A DNA stretch of 64,000 nt, from NCBI RefSeq assembly GCF_033344935.1, contig NZ_JAWPMM010000001.1:3871501-3935500 (forward strand), in the 5' to 3' direction. Positions 25,687-33,768 of the stretch are shown here, piece by piece (position 1 is the stretch's first letter; every line of letters starts with the position of its first letter). Below the pieces are notes generated by a model. It saw only the letters and a list, made by a program, of their open reading frames with translations, was not told the origin of the DNA and ran no database searches. A program made the translations under genes and the position numbers. The DNA is from Reichenbachiella sp. (GTDB taxonomy: Bacteria > Bacteroidota > Bacteroidia > Cytophagales > Cyclobacteriaceae).

Positions 25687-25971
25687 TTATAGTTCAGCAG
25701 AGACTAATCGGTTAAGCTTAGAAATTTGATCCATTGCCACTTCGTCTGTGGTCTGTCGCAGTTCCATGGCTCTCAGCTTCTCAACGAAGCTATCTATCGC
25801 TACCATGGCCAATAAATCCTGTTTATCATCAATACCAAATTGATCTTGAAAAGACTTTAGCTTTTCATTTATTTTCTTACCCGCTTCACGAATGGTCGCT
25901 TCTTCACTGGCCGCCACCTTCATGGGGTATTCTCTGTTGCCTATTTTTATTTTTATTGATAACTCTGTCAT
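25687..25971 (-). CDS. zapA: Cell division protein ZapA
   Basis: ZapA bundles FtsZ filaments at the division site. The 94-residue protein has the family strand pattern ELSIKIKIGNREYPMKV, the motif ATIREAGKKINEKL, and a C-terminal coiled coil (QDLLAMVAIDSFVEKLRAMEL). It lies 10 bases downstream of a coiled-coil gene and 54 bases before rny. This order (pheT, coiled coil, zapA, rny) is a recurrent arrangement in Bacteroidota. Confidence 0.92.
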   Translation of the reverse strand: MTELSIKIKIGNREYPMKVAASEEATIREAGKKINEKLKSFQDQFGIDDKQDLLAMVAIDSFVEKLRAMELRQTTDEVAMDQISKLNRLVSAEL

Positions 25972-25981
25972 TGAGTTTTTT

Positions 25982-26281
25982 CTATTCGCTCAATTGAGCA
26001 ATGCATTTATCAACTTCAATTATATATTCATTCAGCATGTCACTCAAATCTGCAGCACTATGGGTGCTGTTCACTACCATGCCATTCACAATTTTACTAA
26101 TTTTATCTTGATTTTGAAAGCTGGATATTTCCTCGCCTTTCTGTTCGAGTTGCTCACGCAAATCGCCATTCTCCTTTTTCAGCACTTTAATCTCCTCTTT
26201 CATTTTTTGATGATCACTGATCAACAAAACTAATTTTCTTTCTAGGTGGCTGAGTTCTGAGCGTAGAGGATTGTCTGACAT
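25982..26281 (-). CDS. Coiled-coil protein, possible ZapB-like division factor
   Basis: This 99-residue protein is mostly coiled coil from about 5 to 60 (HLERKLVLLISDHQKMKEEI and VLKKENGDLREQLEQKGEE), then a short helical C-terminus NEYIIEVDKCIAQLSE. It resembles small ZapB-type partners of ZapA in architecture and position, but no sequence signature proves it. Gaps to pheT (two bases) and zapA (ten bases) show it is co-transcribed. A role in division is inference from the neighbours. Confidence 0.75.
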   Translation of the reverse strand: MSDNPLRSELSHLERKLVLLISDHQKMKEEIKVLKKENGDLREQLEQKGEEISSFQNQDKISKIVNGMVVNSTHSAADLSDMLNEYIIEVDKCIAQLSE

Positions 26282-26283
26282 TA

Positions 26284-28698
26284 TTACTTTCTAATTATTG
26301 CGTTTAGGTCTCTTTCAAAACAGGTAATTAAACCATTCATTGTTTTGTCTATCGCCTTATCGTTGAGTGTCTTATTTTCATCCTGCAGGATAAAACTCAA
26401 AGCGTAAGACTTCTTTCCTTCACCAATGCTCTCCCCTTGATAGACACTGAATACGTTAATCCTTTTGACCAACTTTCTAGATTCTTTCTTAGCCAGTTCC
26501 ATGATTTGTTGGAAACTCACTTGCTCGTCAATCACTAACGACAAGTCTCTTCTAACTTCTGGGAATTTAGGAACTGGTTTGTATAGTATCTTTTTACCAT
26601 ACTTTTTCAGCATTTTGGCCCAATTGAACTCAGCGTAGAATACATCTTGGCTTACTTCTGCTACTTTCTGAACCTTTCTGTTCACCTTTCCCAAGGATAC
26701 CAATAACTGGCCATCTTTTGAGATATCTAAACCATAGTCGAAAACAGGATTGTTGGTCGGTACGGAATCGAATTCAGTAATGCTAAATTTATCTAAAATT
26801 TTATGAACTGTGGATGATATGTTGTAAAAATCAATCGACTTTTTATCCACATTCCAACTTTCATCCATTTGCTCGCCAGTCAAAAACAAGGCTAGCTGTT
26901 CGTGCTCCTTGTATTGACCTTCTTCAGCGGTATAAATCCTACCAAACTCGAAGAACTTCAAGTTGGTCTGTTTCCTGTTGATATTGTATTTTAAAGACTC
27001 TAATCCGGAGAAGACCATCGTTTGTCTCATCACACCCAGCTCTTCGCTCAACTTATTGAGTACTTCCACATTTAGCTTGCTATCCCAAATTTCCGTTTTG
27101 GTTACATATTCAGGATTAGTCAATGAGTTGCTAATAATTTCATTGAATCCCTGAGCAGCTAAAAAGTCTGTCGTCTTCGATTGAATTTTATCTTTATCTG
27201 GTGTTGGAAAAGCAGCCAAATAATCCGCCCCATAGTTCTCTTCCAACTCTACATTGTTGTAACCATAGATTCGAAGAATCTCTTCAATCACATCGGCTTC
27301 ACGCGTTACATCCACTCGGTAAGGAGGAACTGTGGTTTTGAATCCTTCTTCCGATTCATTGGAAACCGTGATATCCAAGTCTTCCAAAATTTCTTTGATG
27401 CGGTCGTGTGGCACTTGTTTGCCGATCAACCGATCAATGTTTTTGTACTTTACATCGACTTCAAAATCTGCAATTGGCTCTGGGTAGATGTCAATCAAGT
27501 CTGAGCTGATTTCTCCACCAGCCAATTCTTTGATCAAAATAGCCGCATATTTAAGTGCATGCACCGTCATATTCGGGTCTGTACCTCTTTCGAATCGAAA
27601 AGAGGCATCCGTCTTGATACTATGTCGAGTGGCCGTATTTCTTGCCCAATCTGCTGAGAAGTAAGCCGCTTCTAAGAAGATGGCAGTCGTACTATCTTTT
27701 ACGCCTGAGTTGATTCCACCGAATACACCACCGATACACATGCCTTCTTCGGCATTACAAACCATCAGGTCTTTATCCGTTAGCTCTCTTTCTTTTTCGT
27801 CGAGTGTGGTGAATTTCGTGCCATTTGGCAAAGTCTTCACGATGATCTTATTGCCCTTCACATCTGCCATGTCATAAGCATGAAGTGGCTGCCCCAAACC
27901 GTGAAGCACATAGTTGGTGATATCTACTACATTATTGATCGGCGCCAGGCCAATACACTTCAAGCGGTTTTTCAACCACTTTGGTGATTCTTTTATGGTA
28001 AGATTGGAAATAGTTAATCCCGAGAACCTTGGACATGCTTCGAAATTTTCTACCACTACTTCCACAGGTGTGGACTGATTATCTACTTTGAATGCACTTA
28101 AGTCTGGAAAAATAGTTGGTCTTCTGAAGGCTGCCTTGAGATCACGGGCTACGCCGTAATGGGAAGTGCCGTCTGCTCGATTTGGTGTTAGTCCAATTTC
28201 AATGACAGTATCTGTCTCGGGTTTAAACAGGTCTCTAGCTGGTGTGCCGTTTGGTAAATCTGTATCCAAAACCATGATGCCATCATGCGATTGGCCCAAG
28301 CCAATTTCATCTTCGGCACAGATCATTCCTAAGGATACTTCACCTCTAATTTTTGCTTTCTTGATTTTGAATGACTCGCCTCCTTCCGGGTATAAAGTCG
28401 CGCCTACGGTAGCTACGACTACTTTCTGTCCTTTGGCTACATTGGGTGCGCCGCAGACAATTGGTGAGGGCTCGTCCGCCCCGATGTCGACTGTAGTCAG
28501 GCTCAATTTATCAGCATCAGGATGCTTTTCGCAAGACAATACCTCGCCTATTACCAATCCTTCCAGCCCGCCTTCGATTTCTTCGAATTTCTCTAAGCCT
28601 TCTACTTCTAACCCCGTGTCTGTTAATACTTCAGAGATAACATTTGAGTCTTCTTTCAACTCAATAAAATCCTTCAACCAATTCAGAGAAACCTTCAT
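26284..28698 (-). CDS. pheT: Phenylalanyl-tRNA synthetase beta subunit
   Basis: This 804-residue protein is the beta chain of the alpha2-beta2 enzyme that charges tRNA-Phe. It has the tRNA-binding EMAP-like domain (about 40-155, KHPDADKLSLTTVDIG), B3/B4 editing domain (SFRFERGTDPNM), B5 domain, the catalytic-like B6-B7 core and the ferredoxin-fold anticodon domain at the end (KFPEVRRDLSLVIDEQVSFQQI). pheS is not adjacent. It is the first gene of an operon with the coiled-coil protein, zapA and rny. Confidence 0.97.
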   Translation of the reverse strand: MKVSLNWLKDFIELKEDSNVISEVLTDTGLEVEGLEKFEEIEGGLEGLVIGEVLSCEKHPDADKLSLTTVDIGADEPSPIVCGAPNVAKGQKVVVATVGATLYPEGGESFKIKKAKIRGEVSLGMICAEDEIGLGQSHDGIMVLDTDLPNGTPARDLFKPETDTVIEIGLTPNRADGTSHYGVARDLKAAFRRPTIFPDLSAFKVDNQSTPVEVVVENFEACPRFSGLTISNLTIKESPKWLKNRLKCIGLAPINNVVDITNYVLHGLGQPLHAYDMADVKGNKIIVKTLPNGTKFTTLDEKERELTDKDLMVCNAEEGMCIGGVFGGINSGVKDSTTAIFLEAAYFSADWARNTATRHSIKTDASFRFERGTDPNMTVHALKYAAILIKELAGGEISSDLIDIYPEPIADFEVDVKYKNIDRLIGKQVPHDRIKEILEDLDITVSNESEEGFKTTVPPYRVDVTREADVIEEILRIYGYNNVELEENYGADYLAAFPTPDKDKIQSKTTDFLAAQGFNEIISNSLTNPEYVTKTEIWDSKLNVEVLNKLSEELGVMRQTMVFSGLESLKYNINRKQTNLKFFEFGRIYTAEEGQYKEHEQLALFLTGEQMDESWNVDKKSIDFYNISSTVHKILDKFSITEFDSVPTNNPVFDYGLDISKDGQLLVSLGKVNRKVQKVAEVSQDVFYAEFNWAKMLKKYGKKILYKPVPKFPEVRRDLSLVIDEQVSFQQIMELAKKESRKLVKRINVFSVYQGESIGEGKKSYALSFILQDENKTLNDKAIDKTMNGLITCFERDLNAIIRK

Positions 28699-28819
28699 TA
28701 AACTACCTGCTTTTTACTCTAGATAAAACAAGCCGTAAAATTATAAAAATAAGGGAGGATGTAGCACGCTGGCGCGTTTAATATTTAAGGATGAAAGTTT
28801 AAAACTCAAATGGCCAAGA

Positions 28820-29002
28820 TTACTTATTCGTTCGCTTACCAAAAAGTGTATTATAAAGGATGATACCCATGCCACAGGCCATGACCAGATAAAACCATCG
28901 GGGAGACCCTGCTTGATAGGAGCGATAAAAATGAAGTGAGGCCAAAAAAATCAAAATGAATCCGCCAAGGATTCCATAGCGATTCAGTTTTTTGATATTC
29001 AT
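28820..29002 (-). CDS. Small two-helix membrane protein
   Basis: The 60-residue protein has two membrane helices (LGGFILIFLASLHFY and WFYLVMACGMGIILYNTLF) joined by a short basic loop, with positively charged ends. No family is recognised. Its start overlaps the end of the preceding DUF1232 gene by four bases, supporting translation. It closes a three-gene operon. Confidence 0.7.
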   Translation of the reverse strand: MNIKKLNRYGILGGFILIFLASLHFYRSYQAGSPRWFYLVMACGMGIILYNTLFGKRTNK

Positions 29003-29397
29003 GTAAGTTCAATGGTTCGTTCCCACTCTTCGAATTTTTCTATATCCTCTTGCACACTTTTATAAATCCAGTAAACGATAGAGATATCATCGGTCAGGCC
29101 TAAGATGGGAATGACATCTGGAATTAGATCTAGTGGAGTAATAAAATAGATCAAAGCACCTACGATCATGGCCAGCGTGCGCCAGGGAAATTCTCGATAC
29201 TCTCCTGATAGTTGCGCTTTTACCATGCGAATCATGACGTATACTTTCTCAGAAAATTCCTTCAGTCGATCGTTGTTCTCCAGCACTTCAGTCAATTTTT
29301 CACGAGTGGAGCCTAACAAGCTCTGTACACGTTTGTTGTCTTTTAAGACCTCTTCTGCTTTCTTTTGATACTTTTTGAAATTTTCTTTCTTACTCAT
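28999..29397 (-). CDS. YkvA/DUF1232 family membrane protein
   Basis: The 132-residue protein contains the DUF1232 motif: a membrane helix with ALIYFITPLDLIPDVIPILGLTDD, typical of YkvA-like proteins, placed after an N-terminal charged helical part (KKYQKKAEEVLKDNKRVQSLL). Family members are widespread and their function is not established. It lies between the DUF-like gene at 29408 and a small membrane protein gene overlapping its stop codon, which suggests that the three act together in the membrane. Confidence 0.85.
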   Translation of the reverse strand: MSKKENFKKYQKKAEEVLKDNKRVQSLLGSTREKLTEVLENNDRLKEFSEKVYVMIRMVKAQLSGEYREFPWRTLAMIVGALIYFITPLDLIPDVIPILGLTDDISIVYWIYKSVQEDIEKFEEWERTIELT

Positions 29398-29407
29398 ATA
29401 TCCCTAA

Positions 29408-29929
29408 TTAAAATACCTGCTGAATTTCATTTTTAACGAATGACAAAGCCACATCCGTGCCTAACTCCTGCTTTTCTATCACTTTTTCAAAAACCTTTCG
29501 AGCTAAGTCGATGCTTTTAGCTTCTTCTCCCAAGTCGCCCGATGCTTCATTCACCAACATGATAATTTCTTCCATGGCATTTTTGACCAGATTCCAAGAC
29601 TCTTCAGACATGTACACCTGCTGAGACAGATTGTGTCCAAACTCTTCACGGATTTCATGTAAAAGCACTTGCTGAAATTCTCCAGCTGTCATTTCTCCAA
29701 CGTTTAATCTTACGATCAAATTTTTAGGCGCTATGCGCTCTAAAAAGAGGCAAATTCTTTCATAAGCTTGTAAGCGAACAGGCAATACTGTATCGTTGTT
29801 TTTGATCTTGATATCGATGAGTCTTTTTTCATACTCCTTGTTCAAAAACATACGAGTGGTAAGAAACATGGCATACAAAACTGCCCCTGCTGGTAGAATG
29901 ATTTTTCCGAAATCTGTTAGTGCCTCCAA
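29408..29929 (-). CDS. Bacteroidota-conserved membrane-anchored protein, hypothetical
   Basis: The 173-residue protein has one N-terminal membrane helix (FGKIILPAGAVLYAMFLTTRM) followed by a helical cytoplasmic part: LQAYERICLFLERIAPKNLIVRLN, LLHEIREEFGHNLSQQVYM and an acidic C-terminal half. I recall proteins of this layout as a Bacteroidota-specific DUF, but the role is unknown. It heads a minus-strand operon of three membrane genes, divergent from the IscA-like gene; candidate promoters of the two directions lie within 28 bases. Confidence 0.75.
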   Translation of the reverse strand: MEALTDFGKIILPAGAVLYAMFLTTRMFLNKEYEKRLIDIKIKNNDTVLPVRLQAYERICLFLERIAPKNLIVRLNVGEMTAGEFQQVLLHEIREEFGHNLSQQVYMSEESWNLVKNAMEEIIMLVNEASGDLGEEAKSIDLARKVFEKVIEKQELGTDVALSFVKNEIQQVF

Positions 29930-29944
29930 TACTTAAATTTTAGA

Positions 29945-29972
29945 TTGTGTAATCCAAAAATAAGTATTTTTG
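29945..29972 (+). promoter_or_regulatory. Promoter of the IscA-like gene
   Basis: TTG (29945-29947), 17 bases, then TATTTTTG (29965-29972), an exact TAnnTTTG. Transcription would begin near 29979. That leaves almost no leader for the ATG at 29983 but about 19 bases for the ATG at 29998, and so helps to decide the start of the downstream gene. Confidence 0.65.
29955..29962 (-). promoter_or_regulatory. Opposing -7 element for the divergent membrane operon
   Basis: The plus-strand octamer CAAAAATA reads TATTTTTG on the minus strand, an exact TAnnTTTG, 26 bases before the start at 29929. It lies between the -33 and -7 of the opposite promoter, so the two polymerase sites overlap. No TTG -33 partner is evident. 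Confidence 0.5.
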
Positions 29973-29997
29973 CCATAGAAAAATGGAAGAGAGAAAA

Positions 29998-30294
29998 ATG
30001 AGTCTGGAACCAGTTACAATTACTCCTAAGGCGGTCGAAGAAGTCAAAAATATCATGTCTAACAAAGGCATTCCAGAAGGGTATGCTTTAAGGGTCGGTA
30101 TCAAAGGAGGAGGTTGTGGAGCTATGGGCTATGTGTTAGGTTTTGACCAGCTCAAAGACTCAGATATTTCTTATGCTCATCAAGAGGTACCTATAATCAT
30201 AGAAAAAAAACATGTGATGTATCTTATGGGACTTGAAGTTGACTTCATAGAAGACTCAGAAGAAAGAGGCTTTTGTTTTAATAGGGAGAACTAA
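29998..30294 (+). CDS. HesB/IscA-like protein lacking the C-terminal CxC pair
   Basis: The 98-residue protein is an A-type iron-sulfur carrier by fold: VTITPKAVEEVKNIM, LRVGIKGGGCGAMGYVLGF with Cys 40 at the place of the first conserved cysteine, and LMGLEVDFIEDSEERGF. In typical IscA proteins the end carries a C-G-C motif; here the chain stops at CFNREN after a single Cys 93. The downstream frame contains no CGC codons, so this is not a simple stop mutation. ATG 29998 is chosen over 29983 from the promoter position. It may bind Fe-S differently or do another job. Confidence 0.82.
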   Translation: MSLEPVTITPKAVEEVKNIMSNKGIPEGYALRVGIKGGGCGAMGYVLGFDQLKDSDISYAHQEVPIIIEKKHVMYLMGLEVDFIEDSEERGFCFNREN

Positions 30295-30297
30295 AAC

Positions 30298-30933
30298 TTA
30301 TTCATCCATTTGAGCTAGCCATTCTTTGACAGTGGCTTCCGTTTTAGGCTTTTTCAATTTATTACTAGGTCTGCTCTCAGCGATAAATTTACCGATCTTC
30401 TTTATCGACTTAGATTTCACTACTAATTTCTGGTCCTGAAACATGTAATAAACGTCTTCCTTTATGTAAGTATCACTTCGACTACCCGTATCCATAATCA
30501 GATTATAGTTACTTGGCTTGAAGACAACTTCTTTGGCTACATATAAATCATACAATCCTTCATGGAGCACCTTAAAAAAAACATCGCCTTCTTCTAATGA
30601 AGGTTTGAGCGTTGATGCACGAATATAAATGTTTTCACCTTGCTCAAATTTCCATACCATTTCACCCGCAATGGCAATGCTTCCTATTTCAAACCGGTCG
30701 TCTCTGATATTATAGATTCCATAAATGTCTTGATGAACTAAACTGTCTTTTTGAATAATGGTCATAGGCGAAGCACTTTCAGTCAAGTAGTAAGACCCTT
30801 CGACTGGCATTTTTACAATTTTCTTTTCGTGAAGGATTCCAACTTCTTCATTGACTACGTTGTCATTTTGAGTTTGTGCTAAACCTGTTAATGTATCTAT
30901 CAAACACATTAATATTAGAATAAAATACCTCAT
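30298..30933 (-). CDS. Exported hypothetical protein, 211 aa
   Basis: The protein has a signal peptide (RYFILILMCLIDTLTGLAQ) and a beta-rich body with no recognised domain. Notable stretches are MPVEGSYYLTESASPM, IYGIYNIRDDRFEIGSIAIAG and a C-terminal basic helix (SRPSNKLKKPKTEATVKEWLAQM). It is probably periplasmic. It ends four bases from the convergent IscA-like gene and is separated from the SusCD locus by a terminator, so it is not part of that operon. No function is proposed. Confidence 0.7.
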   Translation of the reverse strand: MRYFILILMCLIDTLTGLAQTQNDNVVNEEVGILHEKKIVKMPVEGSYYLTESASPMTIIQKDSLVHQDIYGIYNIRDDRFEIGSIAIAGEMVWKFEQGENIYIRASTLKPSLEEGDVFFKVLHEGLYDLYVAKEVVFKPSNYNLIMDTGSRSDTYIKEDVYYMFQDQKLVVKSKSIKKIGKFIAESRPSNKLKKPKTEATVKEWLAQMDE

Positions 30934-30948
30934 ACATAAATTAGAAAA

Positions 30949-30980
30949 ACAAAGGAGCTAAATCTATTTAGCTCCTTTGT
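30949..30980 (-). terminator. Intrinsic terminator of the SusCD operon
   Basis: The 15-base arms at 30949-30963 and 30966-30980 are perfect inverted copies (core AAAGGAGCTAAA / TTTAGCTCCTTT). On the minus strand the stem is followed by GTTTTTCTAA, a T-rich tail. It lies about 20 bases after the stop of the last SusCD-locus lipoprotein gene. Confidence 0.85.
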
Positions 30981-31002
30981 ACTATTTGAATTTCAATTTT
31001 TA

Positions 31003-31497
31003 TTAATGCTCATCTTCTAAGAAACCTGTTCTACGTACTCCAGAAGCTCTGTAAACCGTAGGGTCATCATCTGGCTGAACAAACTCGAAGTGAATACTAT
31101 CCGTAACCACCCCGCTAGTAGAAAGTCCTCCATCTTGAATGACTATGCCGTTAGTAACAGTTACATTAGCTGACCCACCTGATAATTCTGATGCCTCAGT
31201 AGCGGAAAAATTAAATCCATTAACAGTAACTTTGTACATGGTTCCCCATCCTTCGGTATCGTTAATCAGCATTTCGGCTTCAGAATTGTCAGCTGTATTC
31301 GAGGTGATCACTGTATAGTATCCCCAATGTGGATTAGTCCAAGATCCATCAGTCTCTTGATATTCATATTGAACATACCATTCACCTGATAATTCGGTAA
31401 CAGCTGTATATTCGATTTCAGGATCGTCCAATTCACATGCTGTAATTATTCCCATTGAAATAACAATTACGAACAATTTATATACTTTATTTTTCAT
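31003..31497 (-). CDS. Lipid-binding-like lipoprotein of the SusCD locus
   Basis: The 164-residue lipoprotein has a signal ending GIITAC (lipobox) and a beta-rich body that looks like the calycin/lipocalin-type lipid-binding proteins found in SusCD loci: LSGEWYVQYEYQE near the start, YYTVITSNTADNSEAEMLIND, and a late strand DSIHFEFVQPDDD with YRASGVRRTGF. It ends the four-gene operon (SusC, SusD and two lipoproteins). It is probably displayed on the surface and helps bind the transported substrate, which is inference from the locus. Confidence 0.78.
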   Translation of the reverse strand: MKNKVYKLFVIVISMGIITACELDDPEIEYTAVTELSGEWYVQYEYQETDGSWTNPHWGYYTVITSNTADNSEAEMLINDTEGWGTMYKVTVNGFNFSATEASELSGGSANVTVTNGIVIQDGGLSTSGVVTDSIHFEFVQPDDDPTVYRASGVRRTGFLEDEH

Positions 31498-31525
31498 GAT
31501 TTTCTATTTTAAAATACACTAAATA

Positions 31526-32251
31526 TTAAGGCGTTTGAACTAATGTAACCACCCAAGTTCTACCAGATGCAAAATCTGAAATGGCATCGTAGGTTATTGT
31601 ATTAGTACCTGCGTTCACATCAAAGTTCTGAATCGTTATGGTGTTTCCCCATGCGGGATACAAACCTTGAGTAGTGGTGAAATCATTAGAAGCCAAGTCA
31701 TTGATGGTGACTGTTGCTCCACCAGCTCTGTACCCATCGCCATATCCAAAACCTTCACTATAAAATCCTCCGGAAGCATGAGACAATGTGTAAGTGTTTG
31801 TTCCTGTTTTAGAAATCCAAACTTCAATATCCGATGACGTACTTCCATCATTTCGAACAGTCGACGCTGTATATACGCCTTCCAAACCAACCGTCATATC
31901 CTCGTTTGGATTCATAGCATAGACAGTTCTTACTGCGCTACCAGGATAGCCATCGCTATTAATCGCTGTATACGTAAATGAATAAATATCCATTACCGCC
32001 ACATCAGAATCAGAATAACCAGTATAAAGTCCTGATATACTAGTTGTATGTTCCAACATGGCTCCATCTTCTGTTGCGATCACTCCTGGATCAGTAAATG
32101 CTCCTGGTGTGGTATACTCCACTTCCTCTCCTTCAAACTCGAAGTTTGCAAAATATGTCGTTCTTGAAACGCCTTCCGTTTCTAGATCTCCCTCACACCC
32201 AGAAAGGGCGAAAATTAAAAGAAGAGATCCTATATATATTATATTTTTCAT
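31526..32251 (-). CDS. SusCD-associated surface lipoprotein
   Basis: The 241-residue lipoprotein has a signal peptide and lipobox ending FALSGC. The mature part starts with a short Ig-like segment (RTTYFANFEFEGEEVEYTTPG) and continues with a C-terminal beta domain containing VGLEGVYTAS and DIEVWISKTGTNTYTLSHASGG, similar in style to BT_2262/DUF5012-type lipoproteins encoded next to SusD. Start ATG 32251 precedes the signal peptide; the open frame to 32275 is longer by eight codons. Located between SusD and the last lipoprotein gene, it is likely part of a surface uptake complex. Confidence 0.78.
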   Translation of the reverse strand: MKNIIYIGSLLLIFALSGCEGDLETEGVSRTTYFANFEFEGEEVEYTTPGAFTDPGVIATEDGAMLEHTTSISGLYTGYSDSDVAVMDIYSFTYTAINSDGYPGSAVRTVYAMNPNEDMTVGLEGVYTASTVRNDGSTSSDIEVWISKTGTNTYTLSHASGGFYSEGFGYGDGYRAGGATVTINDLASNDFTTTQGLYPAWGNTITIQNFDVNAGTNTITYDAISDFASGRTWVVTLVQTP

Positions 32252-32279
32252 TTTTATACTTTTTAAGATTCCCATTCTA

Positions 32280-33740
32280 TTATTGATCCCACCAAACAGC
32301 TGTGTGAATATCCTTTTGAGCTGGCGTATTAGGATTTCTACTCACTTCTCTATCAGGGAAAAGATATCTTCTTGGGTATCTTCCACCTGTAACTCCGTTT
32401 ACTGGATAATTCAACTGACCAGAAACAAAAGAATTTGGATCTGTACTTTCAATTGGATAACCTGTTCTTAAATGATCAAACCATGCTTCTAAACCATTGA
32501 CTCTAGCATTAGATGCCCACTTTTGCATCATGATAGCTTCAACATTTTGAGCTTCAGTTCCAGCTGGATACTCATATGCCCCACCAGTTCCAATAAAAGT
32601 TGCTGCCGACTCACCATACATATCAAAGGATGCTGTAATGGCAGCGTTGTATAAAGTTGTCGCATTCCCTGTACCATAACCTCTAGCTGCTGCCTCAGCT
32701 TGTAAAAACAAACTTTCAGACAATGTGAAGAAATAAACAGGATCAAGGGCAGTAACAGTTGCTCTGGAAACATTATCAGGATCCAAATCTGTTGTAGGAA
32801 GATTGAAGTCTCCTTGACGCATTCCAGTGATAGCTCCACCGTTTACAGGAACATCAAAAAGATGAACTAATCTAGGGTCCCCATTATTTGTCATGAAATC
32901 GACAAATGTTGTACTAGCCTTCAGGTTATTCTCTGTATTCAGCTGACGTCTATCTTGCTCATACAGTGGATTACTTGCATTCGCCTGATCAGCAAAATCG
33001 TCTACCGCTGCAGAAGCATCAAGAAAATCTACTCCAGCACTATACAAAGCGTTAATGCCACTTTCTGCAACCGATGGTCTTGCTTCAGTCTGTCTCATGT
33101 ATATTTTCAATTTAAGCGTGTTAATAAATTGAATCCACATGTCCATATCTCCTCCAAATATCAAATCAGACGAACCAGGATTGGTAACTGTAATAGCATT
33201 CAAATCCTTGGCTAGTGCATTGTCCAATCTTACAATCAGAGAATCATAAATAGCTTGTCCATTTCGATACTCAGGAGAGAAATTTCCTTCATCACCTAAC
33301 AAAGCATCATCAAAAGGAACTTCATCATACAAATCAGCTAAAATTTGAAAAGTGTAAGCTTCTAAGGCTGTCGCCATCACATAGTAGCTCCAATCCTCAC
33401 TTTCAGTCGCTTTTGTTTTTACAAACTTCAAATCATTCAATGCACCAGCATACAATTCCTGGAACCTAGCCCCCTGAAATGTAGAGATGATATTAAAGCC
33501 ATCAATTGATTTGTATTGGTTTGCCGCATTGTTTTGTGTGTAAAACTGAGACCAGAGATTGCCAGTAATGGCATAATCCCCCCCAATCACACTCACCACA
33601 GACAATGTTGCTGCTGGAAATATGAGTCCAGGCGTTGCATCTGTCGGGTTATTTGGATCAGTATTTACATCCAAATAATCTTCACAGGACACCATGAATA
33701 GCATGGCCATGGCAAGCCCTATATTTATAATATTTTTCAT
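32280..33740 (-). CDS. SusD/RagB-like surface lipoprotein
   Basis: This 486-residue lipoprotein is the extracellular substrate-binding lid that closes over the SusC channel. It begins with lipobox AMLFMVSC and EDYLDVNTDPNNPTDATP, the hallmark start of the SusD-like_2 group, followed by alpha-helical TPR-like units (ALEAYTFQILADLYDEVPF is the characteristic block), YFFTLSESLFLQAEAAARG, and the C-terminal MMQKWASNARVNGLEAWFDHLRTG. The SusC partner is 16 bases upstream of the open frame. Members of this subgroup are often linked to uptake of peptides or unknown polymers rather than starch. Confidence 0.92.
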   Translation of the reverse strand: MKNIINIGLAMAMLFMVSCEDYLDVNTDPNNPTDATPGLIFPAATLSVVSVIGGDYAITGNLWSQFYTQNNAANQYKSIDGFNIISTFQGARFQELYAGALNDLKFVKTKATESEDWSYYVMATALEAYTFQILADLYDEVPFDDALLGDEGNFSPEYRNGQAIYDSLIVRLDNALAKDLNAITVTNPGSSDLIFGGDMDMWIQFINTLKLKIYMRQTEARPSVAESGINALYSAGVDFLDASAAVDDFADQANASNPLYEQDRRQLNTENNLKASTTFVDFMTNNGDPRLVHLFDVPVNGGAITGMRQGDFNLPTTDLDPDNVSRATVTALDPVYFFTLSESLFLQAEAAARGYGTGNATTLYNAAITASFDMYGESAATFIGTGGAYEYPAGTEAQNVEAIMMQKWASNARVNGLEAWFDHLRTGYPIESTDPNSFVSGQLNYPVNGVTGGRYPRRYLFPDREVSRNPNTPAQKDIHTAVWWDQ

Positions 33741-33768
33741 AATTATTTTCATTAAATATATGACCTAA

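Noticed and set aside
25355-25729. 124-codon plus-strand open frame inside rny
   Set aside because: Antisense shadow of the rny coiled coil; its hydrophobic look is the complement of the Lys/Glu-rich helix.
28166-28726. 186-codon plus-strand open frame inside pheT
   Set aside because: Antisense to pheT, with serine/proline-rich low-complexity translation and no motif.
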